Both the position numbers and the translations under genes were made by a program. Source: Acinetobacter radioresistens DSM 6976 = NBRC 102413 = CIP 103788 (lineage in GTDB: Bacteria; Pseudomonadota; Gammaproteobacteria; Pseudomonadales; Moraxellaceae). Taken from it: 64,000 nucleotides of DNA. The notes under the pieces were generated by a model. That model did not search any database, had not been told where the DNA came from, and saw nothing but the letters and a program-made list of their open reading frames with translations. The stretch lies in contig NZ_AP019740.1 in the NCBI RefSeq assembly GCF_006757745.1, positions 2,790,001-2,854,000 on the forward strand, given 5' to 3'. The first letter of the stretch is position 1, and every line of letters begins with the position of its first letter. Below are positions 47,869 to 58,573 of the stretch, one piece after another.

Positions 47869-48735
47869 ATGAATCAGTACCCAGCTACACCACCTGCACA
47901 GATTCAAACCCATCAACCGGGTAAACAGACCAAAATGAATCCCGAGCCTGAAATTATCAAGGCTTCCCATAAAGGTAGTGATAAATTAAAAGATAAAGTT
48001 GCATTGATTACTGGTGGTGACAGTGGAATCGGTCGCTCAGTTGCGGTGTTATTTGCACGTGAAGGTGCAGATATTGTGATTGCTTATCTAGAAGAAAGTC
48101 AGGATGCTGAAGATACCAAAGCAATGGTTGAACAGGAAGGCCGGCGTTGCCTTCTGGTAAAATGTGATATCCAGAAAAAAGAAGACGTTGATCAGTTAGT
48201 TGAAAAAACTCTAAATGAATTCCAGAAAATTAATATTCTGGTGAATAATGCCGGGGTACAGTACCCACAGAAATATCTGACTGATATTCCTCAGCAGCAA
48301 TTATTCAAGACTTTTGAAACCAATATTTTTTCAATGTTCTATCTGACCCAAGCAGTACTGCCTTATTTAAAAGAAGGGGACAGTATTATTAATACGACCA
48401 GCATCACCAGTTATCACGGACATGACCAGCTGATTGATTACTCCAGCACTAAGGGTGCCATTACCTCTTTTACACGTAGTTTATCGACCAATCTCCTTAA
48501 AAATAAAACAGGAATTCGTGTAAATGGTGTTGCGCCCGGACCAATCTGGACCCCGCTTATTCCAAGCAGCTTTGATGAAGAACAGGTTAAAGATTTTGGT
48601 AAGGAAACGCCAATGGAACGCATGGGCCAACCAAGCGAAGTGGCGCCTGCCTATCTATTTCTGGCTTCCGATGATGCCAGCTATATTTCAGGCCAGGTTA
48701 TTCATGTAAACGGCGGTTCAATCGTTAATGGCTAA
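47869..48735 (+). CDS. General-stress-type short-chain dehydrogenase (YghA/YdaD-like)
   Basis: 288 residues. A polar N-terminal extension of about 40 residues (Pro/Gln/Lys-rich) typical of the YghA/YdaD group, then an SDR domain: TGGDSGIG at 48-55, NNAG at 126-129, Ser near 178, Tyr191 and Lys195 in DYSSTKGA. The substrate is unknown. CCGGAGATCTT precedes the ATG. Related genes are often induced by general stress, which fits katE and the hydrophilins upstream. Confidence 0.87.
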   Translation: MNQYPATPPAQIQTHQPGKQTKMNPEPEIIKASHKGSDKLKDKVALITGGDSGIGRSVAVLFAREGADIVIAYLEESQDAEDTKAMVEQEGRRCLLVKCDIQKKEDVDQLVEKTLNEFQKINILVNNAGVQYPQKYLTDIPQQQLFKTFETNIFSMFYLTQAVLPYLKEGDSIINTTSITSYHGHDQLIDYSSTKGAITSFTRSLSTNLLKNKTGIRVNGVAPGPIWTPLIPSSFDEEQVKDFGKETPMERMGQPSEVAPAYLFLASDDASYISGQVIHVNGGSIVNG

Positions 48736-48783
48736 TTAAAAATAGATTTGCAGTATTTTTACTTTTGATAGAACTTGCTCAAC

Positions 48784-48818
48784 AACGACTCAGCTCTTTT
48801 TTTGAGTCGTTCTTTTTT
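48784..48818 (+). terminator. Terminator of the SDR gene
   Basis: AACGACTCA/TGAGTCGTT 9-bp stem followed by CTTTTTT. Confidence 0.82.
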
Positions 48819-48836
48819 ATTTAAAAAATGAATGTA

Positions 48837-48866
48837 AAAAAGCAGACCCACAGGTCTGCTTTTTGT
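48837..48866 (-). terminator. Terminator of ssb
   Basis: AAAAAGCAGACC / GGTCTGCTTTTT symmetric hairpin, placed just past the ssb stop on the minus strand. Confidence 0.85.
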
Positions 48867-48880
48867 TTTATTGACACCTG

Positions 48881-49465
48881 TTAGAATGGCAGATCATCAT
48901 CCAGGTCAGCCGGAACTTGAGAGGCTGGAGCTGACTGAGGAGCTTTAGGTGCGAAACCGCCCGGGTTATTATTGCCATAACCGCCACCTTGGTTGTTGTT
49001 ATTATTAAAACCGCCACCCTGCTGGTTGCCATTACCATAACCGCCCTGGCTACCCTGATTATTATTGAAACGTGGTTGACCATAGCCTTGATCACCACCA
49101 AAACCTGCACCTGCCTGATCGCCCTGCTGTCGGCCTGAGTCTAGCATCTGCATCTGTTCACCACGAATCTCGGTAGTATAACGTTCCTGACCGTTCTGGT
49201 CGGTCCATTGACGGGTACGCAATGAACCTTCAATATAAACTTTTGAACCTTTACGTAAATATTGCTGGGCAATTTCACCTAGACGGTTGTGTAGCACAAT
49301 ACGGTGCCATTCTGTCTGTTCTTTACGTTCACCTGTGCTTTTATCTGTCCACGATTCACTCGTTGCGATAGAAAACTGTGTTAAAGAGCCGCCATTTGGG
49401 AAAGTTTTTGTCTCTGGATCGCGCCCTAAAGTCCCTACTAAAATAACCTTATTTACACCACGCAT
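48881..49465 (-). CDS. ssb: Single-stranded DNA-binding protein
   Basis: Essential ssDNA-binding protein of replication and repair. 194 residues: N-terminal OB fold ([18 protein letters not shown]), a Gly/Asn/Gln-rich linker of about 70 residues, and the acidic tip DLDDDLPF that binds partner proteins. The order ssb - MFS gene - (two genes) - uvrA resembles the usual ssb/uvrA neighbourhood of gammaproteobacteria. Confidence 0.97.
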   Translation of the reverse strand: MRGVNKVILVGTLGRDPETKTFPNGGSLTQFSIATSESWTDKSTGERKEQTEWHRIVLHNRLGEIAQQYLRKGSKVYIEGSLRTRQWTDQNGQERYTTEIRGEQMQMLDSGRQQGDQAGAGFGGDQGYGQPRFNNNQGSQGGYGNGNQQGGGFNNNNNQGGGYGNNNPGGFAPKAPQSAPASQVPADLDDDLPF

Positions 49466-49516
49466 CAGCTGTTCTCTTCCTATTCATTTCTATGTTTTAC
49501 TTTATAAGAGTTATGC

Positions 49517-50881
49517 TTAAATGGCTACCTCTTTACCCAACAACTGCGTCAAATTATGTCGAGCAGCTGCATCCACCTGCTGTTTATCGACTTTAATATA
49601 GGCCAGTTGCTGTTCAGGCATCACCACGACCTCTTCAATACCACGAATCGCCAATAACTTAGAAGTCCATTCATCTGTTTCCTGCATTTCTGGCAAGCTT
49701 AAAACCAGTGAAGTTAAATAGCGTGGCTGAGCCAGACCAAAACTGATGAATAACCAGATTATGGCAATTGCTGTCAGGATACTCCAGCCTAGAGAAGTAT
49801 TATGCAAAGTCAGCAGGAAACCGCCCAGTGTTCCTCCGAAAAAGGCACCCAGAAACTGGCCACTGGCATTGACACCCATGGCGGTAGCCTTAGACTGCAA
49901 AGGTGCAGATTTGGACAGCCAGGACGGCAATAATGCTTCCATCACATTAAAAGCAATAAAGAAAAACCCGAGGCCGGTCAGCAGAATATATTTAGACTCA
50001 AAGCCAAAAATCATGATCAGCAGGCCTAAAATAACTCCAGTAATTGCCGTCAAAAAGATTCCACGCATTTTGCGATATTTTTCCGCCAGGATAATACTGG
50101 GAAAAGCAAAAAACAGGCTAACTACCAAAAGCGGTAAATAGACCATGCCATGACTGGCAAGCGGAATATGGGCAAACTCAATCAGCTGTGAAGGTATATA
50201 TACAAACATTGCGGTAAGCAGCAAATGCAGACTGAATACTGAAAAATGCAGACGGTTCAGGTCACCCATTTTCAGGACCTGCTTAAGCTGTTGCAAATAG
50301 CCTTGGGAAAAATTCTTATGATGACGAGTGACCTTAGGCACCATGAATAACATCAGAATCGCCAGAAGGCCCATGACTGTGGTTACCCAGAACAGGCCGG
50401 AAATACCGACAATTCCTGTAAGCCAAGGACCCAGACTAAAAGCTACTACGAACGACAGGCCGATACTCATGCCCATCACAGCCATTGCTTTAGTACGCTG
50501 CTCTTCACGGGTTACATCGGCCAGTAAAGCCATCACCACTGCTGAAACTGCACCACCTCCAGCAATAGCACGGCCAATAATCACACCATAGATAGTCTCT
50601 GACATGGCAGCAATTGCACCGCCCAAAGCAAACAGCAACAAGCCAAACACTATAAGAGGTTTACGGCTAAATCGATCTGCCAGCAAGCTGAATGGAATTT
50701 GAAGAATCGCTTGGCTCAGACCATAAATACCCACAGCCAGACCCAACAATGCTGGTGTCGCATACTGATATGACTGCCCTGCTACAGAGAATACAGGAAT
50801 AATCATGAACAGGCCCAACATGCGTAAAGCAAAGATACTGCTTAAGGCAAAAGTTGAACGGCGTTCTAAGGCATTCATCAT
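49517..50881 (-). CDS. MFS transporter with C-terminal YAM-like domain (YajR-like)
   Basis: Inner-membrane major facilitator. 454 residues, the length of E. coli YajR. Twelve helices from LRMLGLFMIIPVFSV, the A-motif DRFSRKPLI between helices 2 and 3, then an extra soluble C-terminal domain of about 65 residues (LLAIRGIEEVVVMPEQQLAYIKVDKQQVD) that looks like the ferredoxin-fold YAM domain. The substrate is unknown; proton-driven drug efflux is the family default. It sits directly upstream of ssb on the same strand. Confidence 0.85.
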   Translation of the reverse strand: MMNALERRSTFALSSIFALRMLGLFMIIPVFSVAGQSYQYATPALLGLAVGIYGLSQAILQIPFSLLADRFSRKPLIVFGLLLFALGGAIAAMSETIYGVIIGRAIAGGGAVSAVVMALLADVTREEQRTKAMAVMGMSIGLSFVVAFSLGPWLTGIVGISGLFWVTTVMGLLAILMLFMVPKVTRHHKNFSQGYLQQLKQVLKMGDLNRLHFSVFSLHLLLTAMFVYIPSQLIEFAHIPLASHGMVYLPLLVVSLFFAFPSIILAEKYRKMRGIFLTAITGVILGLLIMIFGFESKYILLTGLGFFFIAFNVMEALLPSWLSKSAPLQSKATAMGVNASGQFLGAFFGGTLGGFLLTLHNTSLGWSILTAIAIIWLFISFGLAQPRYLTSLVLSLPEMQETDEWTSKLLAIRGIEEVVVMPEQQLAYIKVDKQQVDAAARHNLTQLLGKEVAI

Positions 50882-50974
50882 AGCAACAGGCTTATTAGAA
50901 AATAAGATGAATTATAAGATAAAGCGGCTCAAAGCGCGTAGCTCTGTTATTCGAAATAACGATATTAATGACAA

Positions 50975-51001
50975 TAAAAAAGGGTATATGACTATACCCT
51001 T
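50975..51001 (-). terminator. Terminator of the DUF475 gene
   Basis: AAGGGTATA tgac TATACCCTT with an A run on the left that is a U run on the minus strand. Confidence 0.8.
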
Positions 51002-51029
51002 CAACTTATTCTGAGTTTAAAAATATATT

Positions 51030-52112
51030 CTAACCAAGACGTTCTGTCCGTTTACGATACTGGATTGAAGCCAGTACTGCCCAGACAATAAATGCCACCC
51101 CGATCAGGCCGGTTACCACTTCAGGAATATGTACGCCTGTGCCACTTGCCAGCATGATGATGGCCAGTGCGCCAATTGCATAATGCGCACCATGTTCAAG
51201 ATAGATGTAAGCATCCAGTGTGCCTTTTTCGACCAGATAAATAGTCATGGAACGGACGAAGATTGCACCAATTGCCAAGCCTAGCATAATAATAACTACA
51301 TCACTGGTAATTGCGAAAGCTCCAATTACACCGTCAAAACTAAAAGATGCATCCAGCACTTCAAGATACAGGAAACCGCCGAAACCTGCTTTTACTACAC
51401 CGGTTGCTGCGCCATTGCTGTCATGTGTAACAGCGTTGCCTTCTTCATCAATTTCCGGTTCGCCACCTAGCAGATGACTAAGTACCTGTACCCCGATATA
51501 AATTACAATTCCCCAGATACCGGCCATAGTTACGACCAGACGTTTTGTCTCGTCTACATTGGCAGCCACTACCAGCAAAGCAATCAGGGCAATAAATACA
51601 GACATGGCCGGTACGCTGGCCAAACTGGTTAAGCGTCGCTCCAGCCAGCGAAACCAGTGAGTATCTTTACCTTCATCCAGGAAGAAATTGAGAAAAACCA
51701 GAAGCAAGAAAGCTCCACCAAAAGCGGCAATTTCAGCATGATGGTCCATCAACCGCTGCGAATAGGTCGTTGGATCATTAAGTGCCAGTCTTACCACTTC
51801 CATTAATCCCATATCAGCAGTGACTGCAACAATCACCACAGGGAAAATCAGACGCATACCGAAAACCGCAATTAAGATACCAACTGTCAGGAAGATCATT
51901 TTCCAGAAGTGGTCCCAGTTACGCAGTACTGAGGCATTGACTACGGCATTGTCAAATGACAGGGATACCTCCATTACTGCCAGGATGGCTGTGATGGTCA
52001 GAGCCTTGAACATGGTTTCTATGCCTGCTTGAGGCCCATGGGTATAGCCCCAATAAGCTGACAGTGCAAGACACACCACCGTAAAAAAAATGGAAAATCG
52101 GAAATGCTTCAT
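51030..52112 (-). CDS. DUF475 (TerC-like) integral membrane protein
   Basis: 360 residues, about nine membrane helices. LAVMEVSLSFDNAVVNASVL near residue 45 and LEVLDASFSFDGVIGAFAIT near 250 are the paired acidic membrane motifs of the TerC/DUF475 superfamily. Homologues are linked to metal (Mn, tellurite) homeostasis; its own role is unknown. The ATG at 52112 has AGG seven to eight bases upstream; a TTG at 52130 is not needed. Confidence 0.85.
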   Translation of the reverse strand: MKHFRFSIFFTVVCLALSAYWGYTHGPQAGIETMFKALTITAILAVMEVSLSFDNAVVNASVLRNWDHFWKMIFLTVGILIAVFGMRLIFPVVIVAVTADMGLMEVVRLALNDPTTYSQRLMDHHAEIAAFGGAFLLLVFLNFFLDEGKDTHWFRWLERRLTSLASVPAMSVFIALIALLVVAANVDETKRLVVTMAGIWGIVIYIGVQVLSHLLGGEPEIDEEGNAVTHDSNGAATGVVKAGFGGFLYLEVLDASFSFDGVIGAFAITSDVVIIMLGLAIGAIFVRSMTIYLVEKGTLDAYIYLEHGAHYAIGALAIIMLASGTGVHIPEVVTGLIGVAFIVWAVLASIQYRKRTERLG

Positions 52113-52352
52113 GGATAAACCTATTCGCAATGAATGTTTTAAAACCTGTTTGAACCGGAGAGATCTACGGCATCTTGTTCCAGTAATTATGACCTGTTTT
52201 TTTTGAAGCCGGTAAAAACTTTTTGATCAGTGAGCAACCTGATGTATTAAGAAGTTTAAGTTATATTCAAGAGCTCATGGTCTTATAGATAACATCCTAT
52301 AGTGTTGGGATATTTTAAGTATTTTTTAACGCTTACCTTCAGGAGTATAAAA

Positions 52353-53027
52353 TTGCATTTTTCACAATTACTGTGGCGGGATAATCTGGGTTTATATGAA
52401 CGAATCCTCAAGATGCCTTTCAACCAGGAACTGATGCAGGGAACCTTATGCAAAAAAATCTTCACTCATTATATTATTCAGGATGCACATTATCTGCTTG
52501 CCTACGGCCGTGCCTTGGCAGTTTGTGCAGCCAAAGCTGCAAATGCCGAGGAAGTGATTCAGTTTTCTGAAGCTGCACGGGTAGCAATTGTATTTGAACG
52601 TAGCCTGCATAAGGATTTCATGCAGAAATTCGGTATTAGCCCAGCCCAATTTGCAGCTACACCATTGACTCAAGCCTGCCATCATTACACATCATTCCTG
52701 AGTGCAACTGCCTGGTCAGAAAGCTATCCGGTGGTTCTGGCTGCCCTGTTACCCTGTTTCTGGATATATGCTGAAGTCGGCAGATATATTGTTGAGCATT
52801 CAGCGCCCGACAATCCCTATCAGGCCTGGATTGATACCTATGCGGGTGAAGAGTTTCATCATGCGGTAAGGGAAGTGATCATGACATTGGACCAGGTGGC
52901 TCAGCAGTGTGATCACGAGACATTAAATAAAATGCAGCAAGTTTATAAACGTGGTGCTGAGCTGGAGTGGATTTTTTGGGACAGTGCCTACCGGCAGCGG
53001 GACTGGCCTGAAGGTTTAAGTGAATAG
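52353..53027 (+). CDS. TenA/thiaminase II family protein
   Basis: Salvages aminopyrimidine precursors of thiamine in the well-known members. 224 residues. Expected pocket residues are seen: Asp and Tyr in IIQDAHYLLAY, the catalytic Cys in LLPCFWIYAEVG, Tyr in WIDTYAGEEF and a C-terminal Glu in LEWIFWDSAY. The start is TTG at 52353: a perfect AGGAG lies seven bases before it and no ATG gives the full fold (the next is about 20 residues in). No thiamine riboswitch is visible. It sits before uvrA on the same strand, 107 bp away. Confidence 0.85.
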   Translation: MHFSQLLWRDNLGLYERILKMPFNQELMQGTLCKKIFTHYIIQDAHYLLAYGRALAVCAAKAANAEEVIQFSEAARVAIVFERSLHKDFMQKFGISPAQFAATPLTQACHHYTSFLSATAWSESYPVVLAALLPCFWIYAEVGRYIVEHSAPDNPYQAWIDTYAGEEFHHAVREVIMTLDQVAQQCDHETLNKMQQVYKRGAELEWIFWDSAYRQRDWPEGLSE

Positions 53028-53134
53028 TAAAACAATGTGACATAAACTGACGCTTTAAAATCATAAAAACTACGCTTGAACATTTTTAAAGCGCTACCAT
53101 ATATAGAGTTTTAAACGCTTACTTAGGACGATTC

Positions 53135-55966
53135 ATGAGTCAAAGTCATATCCGTATTCGAGGCGCACGTACCCATAACCTCAAAAATGTGTCACTCGAT
53201 ATTCCACGGGACAAGTTCGTGGTAATTACGGGACTTTCAGGCTCAGGTAAATCTTCTCTTGCTTTTGATACCCTGTATGCCGAAGGTCAGCGCCGTTATG
53301 TCGAGTCATTGTCGGCCTATGCGCGTCAGTTTTTATCCCAGATGGAAAAACCGGAAGTTGATGCAATTGAAGGCCTGTCTCCTGCAATCGCAATTGAACA
53401 GAAGTCAACCAGTCATAATCCACGTTCTACAGTGGGAACTATTACAGAAATTTATGACTATTTGCGACTGCTTTACGCACGTGTAGGTACACCGTACTGC
53501 CCGGAACATGACTTGCCAATGGTGGCGCAGACTGTGTCAGAAATGGTAGATGCTGTAAAAGCCCTGCCTGAAGGGACGGCCTTGATGCTGCTGGCACCGG
53601 TAGTACGTGAACGTAAAGGTGAATACTCTACCCTCTTTGAACAGTTGCAAAGTCAGGGTTTTGTCCGTGCACGTGTAGATGGCGAAATTATTGAAATTGA
53701 TACGCCACCCGAACTGGACAAGAAAAAGAAACATACTATTGAAGTAATTGTGGACCGTTTCAAAGTACGTGATGACCTGGGTAATCGTATCGCTGAATCT
53801 TTTGAAACTGCACTACGGCTCGGCGGAGATCTGGCAGTTTTATCCTGGATGAAAGATGAACATCCAGACCGGGTATTTTCGGCCAAACATTCATGTCCGG
53901 ACTGTGACCGTGCGGTAGGTGATCTGGAACCACGGTTATTTTCATTTAATAATCCGTTTGGTGCCTGTCCAGCTTGTGATGGTCTGGGTACCCGTAGCCA
54001 CTTCAGTGCCGATAAACTGATCCATAACCCGGAGCTGAGTATTAGCCAAGGTGCAATCCGTGGCTGGGACCGTCAGCGCCCTTATTATTATTCAATGCTA
54101 CAAAAAGTAGCTGCCCATTATGATTATTCTCTGGAAACCCCGTGGAAAGACTTGGGTAAAGATATTCAGAAGAAGTTTTTATATGGTACAGGGCGTGAGA
54201 AAATTGATCTCAGCTATGTGGACGAACGTGGCCGCCGTCATAACCGGGTTATGCCTTTTGAGGGTGTATTGCCACATCTAGAACGGCGCTACCGTGAGAC
54301 TGAAAGTAATTATGTACGAGATGACCTGTCACAATACTTGTCGAATGCTGCTTGTGATGTTTGCGACGGTTCTCGGCTGAATGAGATTTCACGTAATGTA
54401 AAAATTCTGGACCATACCATCAGCCAGATTACCCGCATGTCGATCGGTGATGCCGCACATTATTATGAGCATCTGCATCTGGAAGGCGCCAAAGGTGAAA
54501 TTGGTGACAAAATCTTCAAAGAGATTCGTGAGCGTCTTCACTTTCTGGTCAGTGTCGGTCTGAATTATCTGAGTCTTGCGCGTTCAGCAGAAACCTTGTC
54601 TGGTGGTGAAGCACAGCGTATTCGTCTGGCTTCACAAATTGGTGCCGGTCTGATGGGCGTGATGTATGTACTGGATGAGCCTTCGATTGGCTTGCACCAG
54701 CGTGATAACGACCGCCTACTGCAAACCCTGATTCGTCTGCGTGATCTGGGCAATACTGTACTGGTGGTTGAACATGATGAAGATGCCATTCGTGCCGCTG
54801 ACCATATTATTGATATTGGCCCAGGTGCAGGAGTGCATGGCGGTTATGTAATTGCTGAGGGTACAGCCGATGAACTTTGCCAGCACAAAGATTCACTGAC
54901 TGGCAAATATCTTTCTGGTGAGTTAAGAATCGTGGTACCACAACAGCGTGTTCAGCCGCCAAAACCGGAAGAACAGATCAAGCTGTTAGGGGCGTCAGGA
55001 CATAACCTGAAAAATGTTGACCTTACCATTCCCCTAGGTGTAATGACCTGTGTTACCGGCGTGTCTGGTTCTGGAAAATCTACCCTGATTAACCGGACCT
55101 TGTTACCTCTGGCAGCTACTCAGCTCAATGGAGCAACTACCTTAACACCAGAGAAATTTGACAGTATAGATGGTCTGCAATTTCTTGATAAAGTTGTAGA
55201 TATTGACCAGAGTCCGATTGGACGTACCCCACGCTCCAACCCGGCAACCTACACAGGCGTATTTACACCTATCCGGGAACTGTTTGCCCAAACACAAGAA
55301 GCCAAAGCACGCGGCTATAGTGCTGGCCGGTTCTCCTTTAATGTAAAAGGTGGCCGCTGTGAGGCCTGTGAAGGTGACGGCATGATTAAGGTAGCAATGC
55401 ACTTCCTGCCGGATATGTATGTACCCTGTGATGCCTGTCATGGCAAACGATATAATCGTGAGACTCTGGAAGTTGGCTATAAAGGTAAAAATATTTCCGA
55501 TGTACTGGAAATGACGGTAGAAGATGCAGCTGCATTCTTCGAGGCTATTCCGGTAATTCATCGCCGTCTGGAAACACTGACTCAGGTAGGTCTCGGTTAT
55601 ATCCGTCTGGGCCAGTCGGCAACCACGCTGTCGGGAGGTGAAGCTCAACGGGTAAAACTGGCCCGTGAATTAGCTAAACGTGATACCGGGAAGACTCTGT
55701 ATGTACTGGACGAACCTACCACAGGCCTGCATTTCCATGATATTGCCAAGTTATTAGATATCCTGCATGAGCTACGCAACAAGGGTAATACTATTGTAGT
55801 GATTGAACATAATCTGGATGTTATTAAGACTGCAGACTGGGTGGTCGATCTTGGACCGGAAGGAGGTTCTGGTGGTGGTCAGATTATTGCTACCGGCACA
55901 CCAGAGGAGGTTGCTGAAGTAGCTATTTCACATACAGGCCGTTTTTTGAAACCTTTATTGAAATAG
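53135..55966 (+). CDS. uvrA: Excinuclease ABC subunit A
   Basis: DNA damage recognition ATPase of nucleotide excision repair. 943 residues, full length. Two ABC units: Walker [14 protein letters not shown] near 32 and [10 protein letters not shown] in the second half; signatures [12 protein letters not shown] and [12 protein letters not shown]; zinc-finger Cys pairs CPDCDRAV... CPACDGLG and CEACEGDG... [12 protein letters not shown] before the ATG. A strong terminator follows. Confidence 0.98.
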   Translation: MSQSHIRIRGARTHNLKNVSLDIPRDKFVVITGLSGSGKSSLAFDTLYAEGQRRYVESLSAYARQFLSQMEKPEVDAIEGLSPAIAIEQKSTSHNPRSTVGTITEIYDYLRLLYARVGTPYCPEHDLPMVAQTVSEMVDAVKALPEGTALMLLAPVVRERKGEYSTLFEQLQSQGFVRARVDGEIIEIDTPPELDKKKKHTIEVIVDRFKVRDDLGNRIAESFETALRLGGDLAVLSWMKDEHPDRVFSAKHSCPDCDRAVGDLEPRLFSFNNPFGACPACDGLGTRSHFSADKLIHNPELSISQGAIRGWDRQRPYYYSMLQKVAAHYDYSLETPWKDLGKDIQKKFLYGTGREKIDLSYVDERGRRHNRVMPFEGVLPHLERRYRETESNYVRDDLSQYLSNAACDVCDGSRLNEISRNVKILDHTISQITRMSIGDAAHYYEHLHLEGAKGEIGDKIFKEIRERLHFLVSVGLNYLSLARSAETLSGGEAQRIRLASQIGAGLMGVMYVLDEPSIGLHQRDNDRLLQTLIRLRDLGNTVLVVEHDEDAIRAADHIIDIGPGAGVHGGYVIAEGTADELCQHKDSLTGKYLSGELRIVVPQQRVQPPKPEEQIKLLGASGHNLKNVDLTIPLGVMTCVTGVSGSGKSTLINRTLLPLAATQLNGATTLTPEKFDSIDGLQFLDKVVDIDQSPIGRTPRSNPATYTGVFTPIRELFAQTQEAKARGYSAGRFSFNVKGGRCEACEGDGMIKVAMHFLPDMYVPCDACHGKRYNRETLEVGYKGKNISDVLEMTVEDAAAFFEAIPVIHRRLETLTQVGLGYIRLGQSATTLSGGEAQRVKLARELAKRDTGKTLYVLDEPTTGLHFHDIAKLLDILHELRNKGNTIVVIEHNLDVIKTADWVVDLGPEGGSGGGQIIATGTPEEVAEVAISHTGRFLKPLLK

Positions 55967-55992
55967 AATCCTCAGCTGTTAAAGCCCTATTG

Positions 55993-56022
55993 AAAACGGT
56001 GATATATTCACCGTTTTTTTTA
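55993..56022 (+). terminator. Terminator of uvrA
   Basis: AAAACGGTGA tatat TCACCGTTTTTTTT. Confidence 0.9.
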
Positions 56023-56237
56023 TTTTTAAACTTCATAATTTTTTACTGAGACGTTTTATGCAGACAGATACTTATAAATACTTTTTTTAGCAATACGCTG
56101 TTGTTTCTATCAATAGCTTTAACAGCTGCCTCATTTATAAAAATATTCATCAAAATATAAAAAGTTAAAATTTTTAATAGCTTAAATAAAAATTCCAAGT
56201 TAGCGTATTCTAGACATTCGGGAATTTAAATCTCTTA

Positions 56238-57935
56238 CTACACAACACTATTTCGTCCCGCTGCCTTTGCCCGGAATAACGCCTGATCCGCCTTTTCCAG
56301 CAGTTCTAACCAGTTTTCTGCGCCTGTCGCGACGCCTATACTCACTGAAACAGAAATTGAGTTACCATTTTCAAGCTTAAGATGGGCCTGCTGGACTTCA
56401 GCACGAATTTTTTCTGCCACTTTCAAAGCTGCACCGAACTCGACATATTCCAAGAATATGATAAATTCGTCTCCGCCATAACGAATAATCAGATCCGAAG
56501 AACGTACACTTTTTTTAAGCTGACTGGCAACAAGCTGAATAATTTGATCACCAATAATGTGTCCGTACTGATCATTTACCTGTTTAAAATAATCAATATC
56601 TACCAGAATCAGACAAGTCTGGCTTAATTGTTTAACATGCTTTTCCAGATACTGTATATGCTCATCCAATGCTAGGCGATTCGATACTCCGGTTAAAATA
56701 TCGGTATTGGCAATATTACGCAGTTGTAATTCAAGTACATCACGCTCGGCCAGCTGTGCCTGTAGTTTTTGTATGGCTTCAAATAGCGAGAGTGGATAAA
56801 GAATATCTGAGGACTGGATACGAGCATCTTGATGACCGGCAAGCTTTAAAATCAGATTGCGTGCCCGGATTAAGGGGGTAAATACTTTATAGCGTGCATA
56901 AACCATAGTAAAAATGGCGGTAAACACAGAAATAACAGAAACAGAAAGAGTCAGGATAAATTTTTTCCATGCCTTACTGCGTACCTCTTCAGCTGTTTTA
57001 ACGCTATGATCCAGCAGAAAATCCTGTAAATTAACCACTGTCAAAAATTTATCAACGATTTGTTCAGTTAACTGGGTTCCTGTCATAGAGTACGGCTGAT
57101 TTTTTATACTTTCATTGATCAGCGTTTTTACCATTGGAATCGCTTTTTCCAGAAACTCTGTTTTAACTTCACCATGTAGTCTTAAATATTGGGGTGTTCT
57201 ATATTTATCCTGTTGAATAGAATTAATCAGATCCCATAAGTAATAAGCCTGATACTGGGTCTGCAAAGAGCGTGCAAGATTTTCCTCTGGAATTTTCTCC
57301 TGAAAAGTGACCGCTGCAATAATATTGGAGGCCAAACGTCCAGCCTGATCACGCAGGTCAGTCAAAATTAAAATCAGGGTATAATAATCAGAGATAACGG
57401 TATTTTTCCCCACTGAATGTGAAATGACATTTTTTAAGACCTGATGAGCGCTATCCCAAGCAGCAAACATTTTCTGAATCGACCGATCAAGCTGTATAGA
57501 GGTTCTTTTAGAGCGAGGTATAGCAATATAGCCATCTATAGCCTGTCTACCCTGCTCTAGCGAATGCACCACATTCTTAGATACATTTTCAGCATCTGCC
57601 GACAAGCCGGCCTTGTTTAAAATATCTACTGTTTCAGCAATATGTTTATCTACTGATTTTCGAAACTCAATTAGTTCCCTGAGATTCTGTGCAAACTCTT
57701 CTGTGGTACTCGACATGACTTTATTTGATGGGCCACGTTCTCGTGAAATCATATTTGTCAGCTCGGCCATATTACGTAGTGCAGAAATTTCTGTCAGAGC
57801 GAGGTCTGTTTTCTTGTAAGTACGATAACTGTCTATAGTCAGAGGAATACAAATAAAAAGAAGTGAAAAAATAATAACCAACATGGACCAGAATAAACGC
57901 CGGGTAATATATTCTGAACGTAGCTGGTTCTTCAT
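56238..57935 (-). CDS. Membrane diguanylate cyclase (GGDEF)
   Basis: Makes cyclic di-GMP. 566 residues: membrane helix 1 (about 14-34), a large helical periplasmic sensor region (about 35-325; ISRERGPSNKVM looks like a NIT-type sensor start), helix 2 (about 330-350), then a GGDEF domain with active site RYGGDEF and an inhibitory I-site RSSD five residues ahead. No EAL domain. The ATG at 57935 has GGGA about nine bases upstream; a TTG at 57968 is unlikely. The signal sensed is unknown. Confidence 0.9.
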   Translation of the reverse strand: MKNQLRSEYITRRLFWSMLVIIFSLLFICIPLTIDSYRTYKKTDLALTEISALRNMAELTNMISRERGPSNKVMSSTTEEFAQNLRELIEFRKSVDKHIAETVDILNKAGLSADAENVSKNVVHSLEQGRQAIDGYIAIPRSKRTSIQLDRSIQKMFAAWDSAHQVLKNVISHSVGKNTVISDYYTLILILTDLRDQAGRLASNIIAAVTFQEKIPEENLARSLQTQYQAYYLWDLINSIQQDKYRTPQYLRLHGEVKTEFLEKAIPMVKTLINESIKNQPYSMTGTQLTEQIVDKFLTVVNLQDFLLDHSVKTAEEVRSKAWKKFILTLSVSVISVFTAIFTMVYARYKVFTPLIRARNLILKLAGHQDARIQSSDILYPLSLFEAIQKLQAQLAERDVLELQLRNIANTDILTGVSNRLALDEHIQYLEKHVKQLSQTCLILVDIDYFKQVNDQYGHIIGDQIIQLVASQLKKSVRSSDLIIRYGGDEFIIFLEYVEFGAALKVAEKIRAEVQQAHLKLENGNSISVSVSIGVATGAENWLELLEKADQALFRAKAAGRNSVV

Positions 57936-58445
57936 CAAACATATCCCATTACAAATTCTAGTATTCAAAAATATATTTTATAAAAACTTAAGATCATAAA
58001 AGTTTCGGGCAGAGATGGCTTCTTTAGAATACTTAAACTTTACTGATGTTTTTTTAATGGAAAGTTAGTAATAACCTGTTCCCTAAGAGGGGCTATTTTA
58101 CCTTTTACTCTATTTTTTTCAATAGTTTAAAAATTTATCATTTTAGTTTTGAAGTCTAAGAGCTCTACAGAATACATAGAACTGTGAGTAAAAATATAAA
58201 TATTTTTAAATACACTATATTTTTCTTTAAACAAAATTTATAAAATTTTATTAAAAAATCAGAACTATAATTTTAATAACTTTTCTGAAAGATAAAAAGT
58301 TTCTGTAACTATATAATATTTCATTTAGCTTAAATCCCTTTTCAAGTTAAAGATTAATATTTTTTCTAACTCTATAATTTTTCTATTAATTGGTTTTACC
58401 GTTTTTTAAAATATTAATTATCAATTTAACACATTTAAAAAACTG
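57936..58445. other. AT-rich non-coding region, left part
   Basis: No convincing gene in this 510 bp; runs of T and A dominate. It includes the promoter side of the diguanylate cyclase gene. Confidence 0.4.
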
Positions 58446-58573
58446 TTGCATACTACATTTAAGAACAATAAGCGAGATTTTCATCACACTTATTTGAATT
58501 CCTCAGGATGTATCTCCCAAATATTATGCATCCTTTCTGGCCCAGTTATCTCTTTTAAGCTGGGCCTTTTTTT
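58446..58573 (+). ncRNA. Candidate small RNA ending in a strong terminator
   Basis: In a long gene-free region, AGGATGTA at 58505-58512 pairs with TGCATCCT at 58527-58534 (one G-U pair), leaving a 14-nt loop that contains TCTCCC, complementary to a Shine-Dalgarno sequence. Next comes a Rho-independent terminator (GGCCCAG/CTGGGCC, seven T). No coding frame explains the terminator. The 5' end and promoter are guesses; the left boundary given is arbitrary within tens of bases. Confidence 0.4.
58539..58573 (+). terminator. Orphan terminator, plus strand
   Basis: 7-bp GC-rich stem GGCCCAG/CTGGGCC with a 14-nt loop and seven T. No gene ends here. Confidence 0.75.

Noticed and set aside
52131..52352. 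Thiamine riboswitch before the TenA-like gene
   Set aside because: The conserved riboswitch core elements were looked for and not found.
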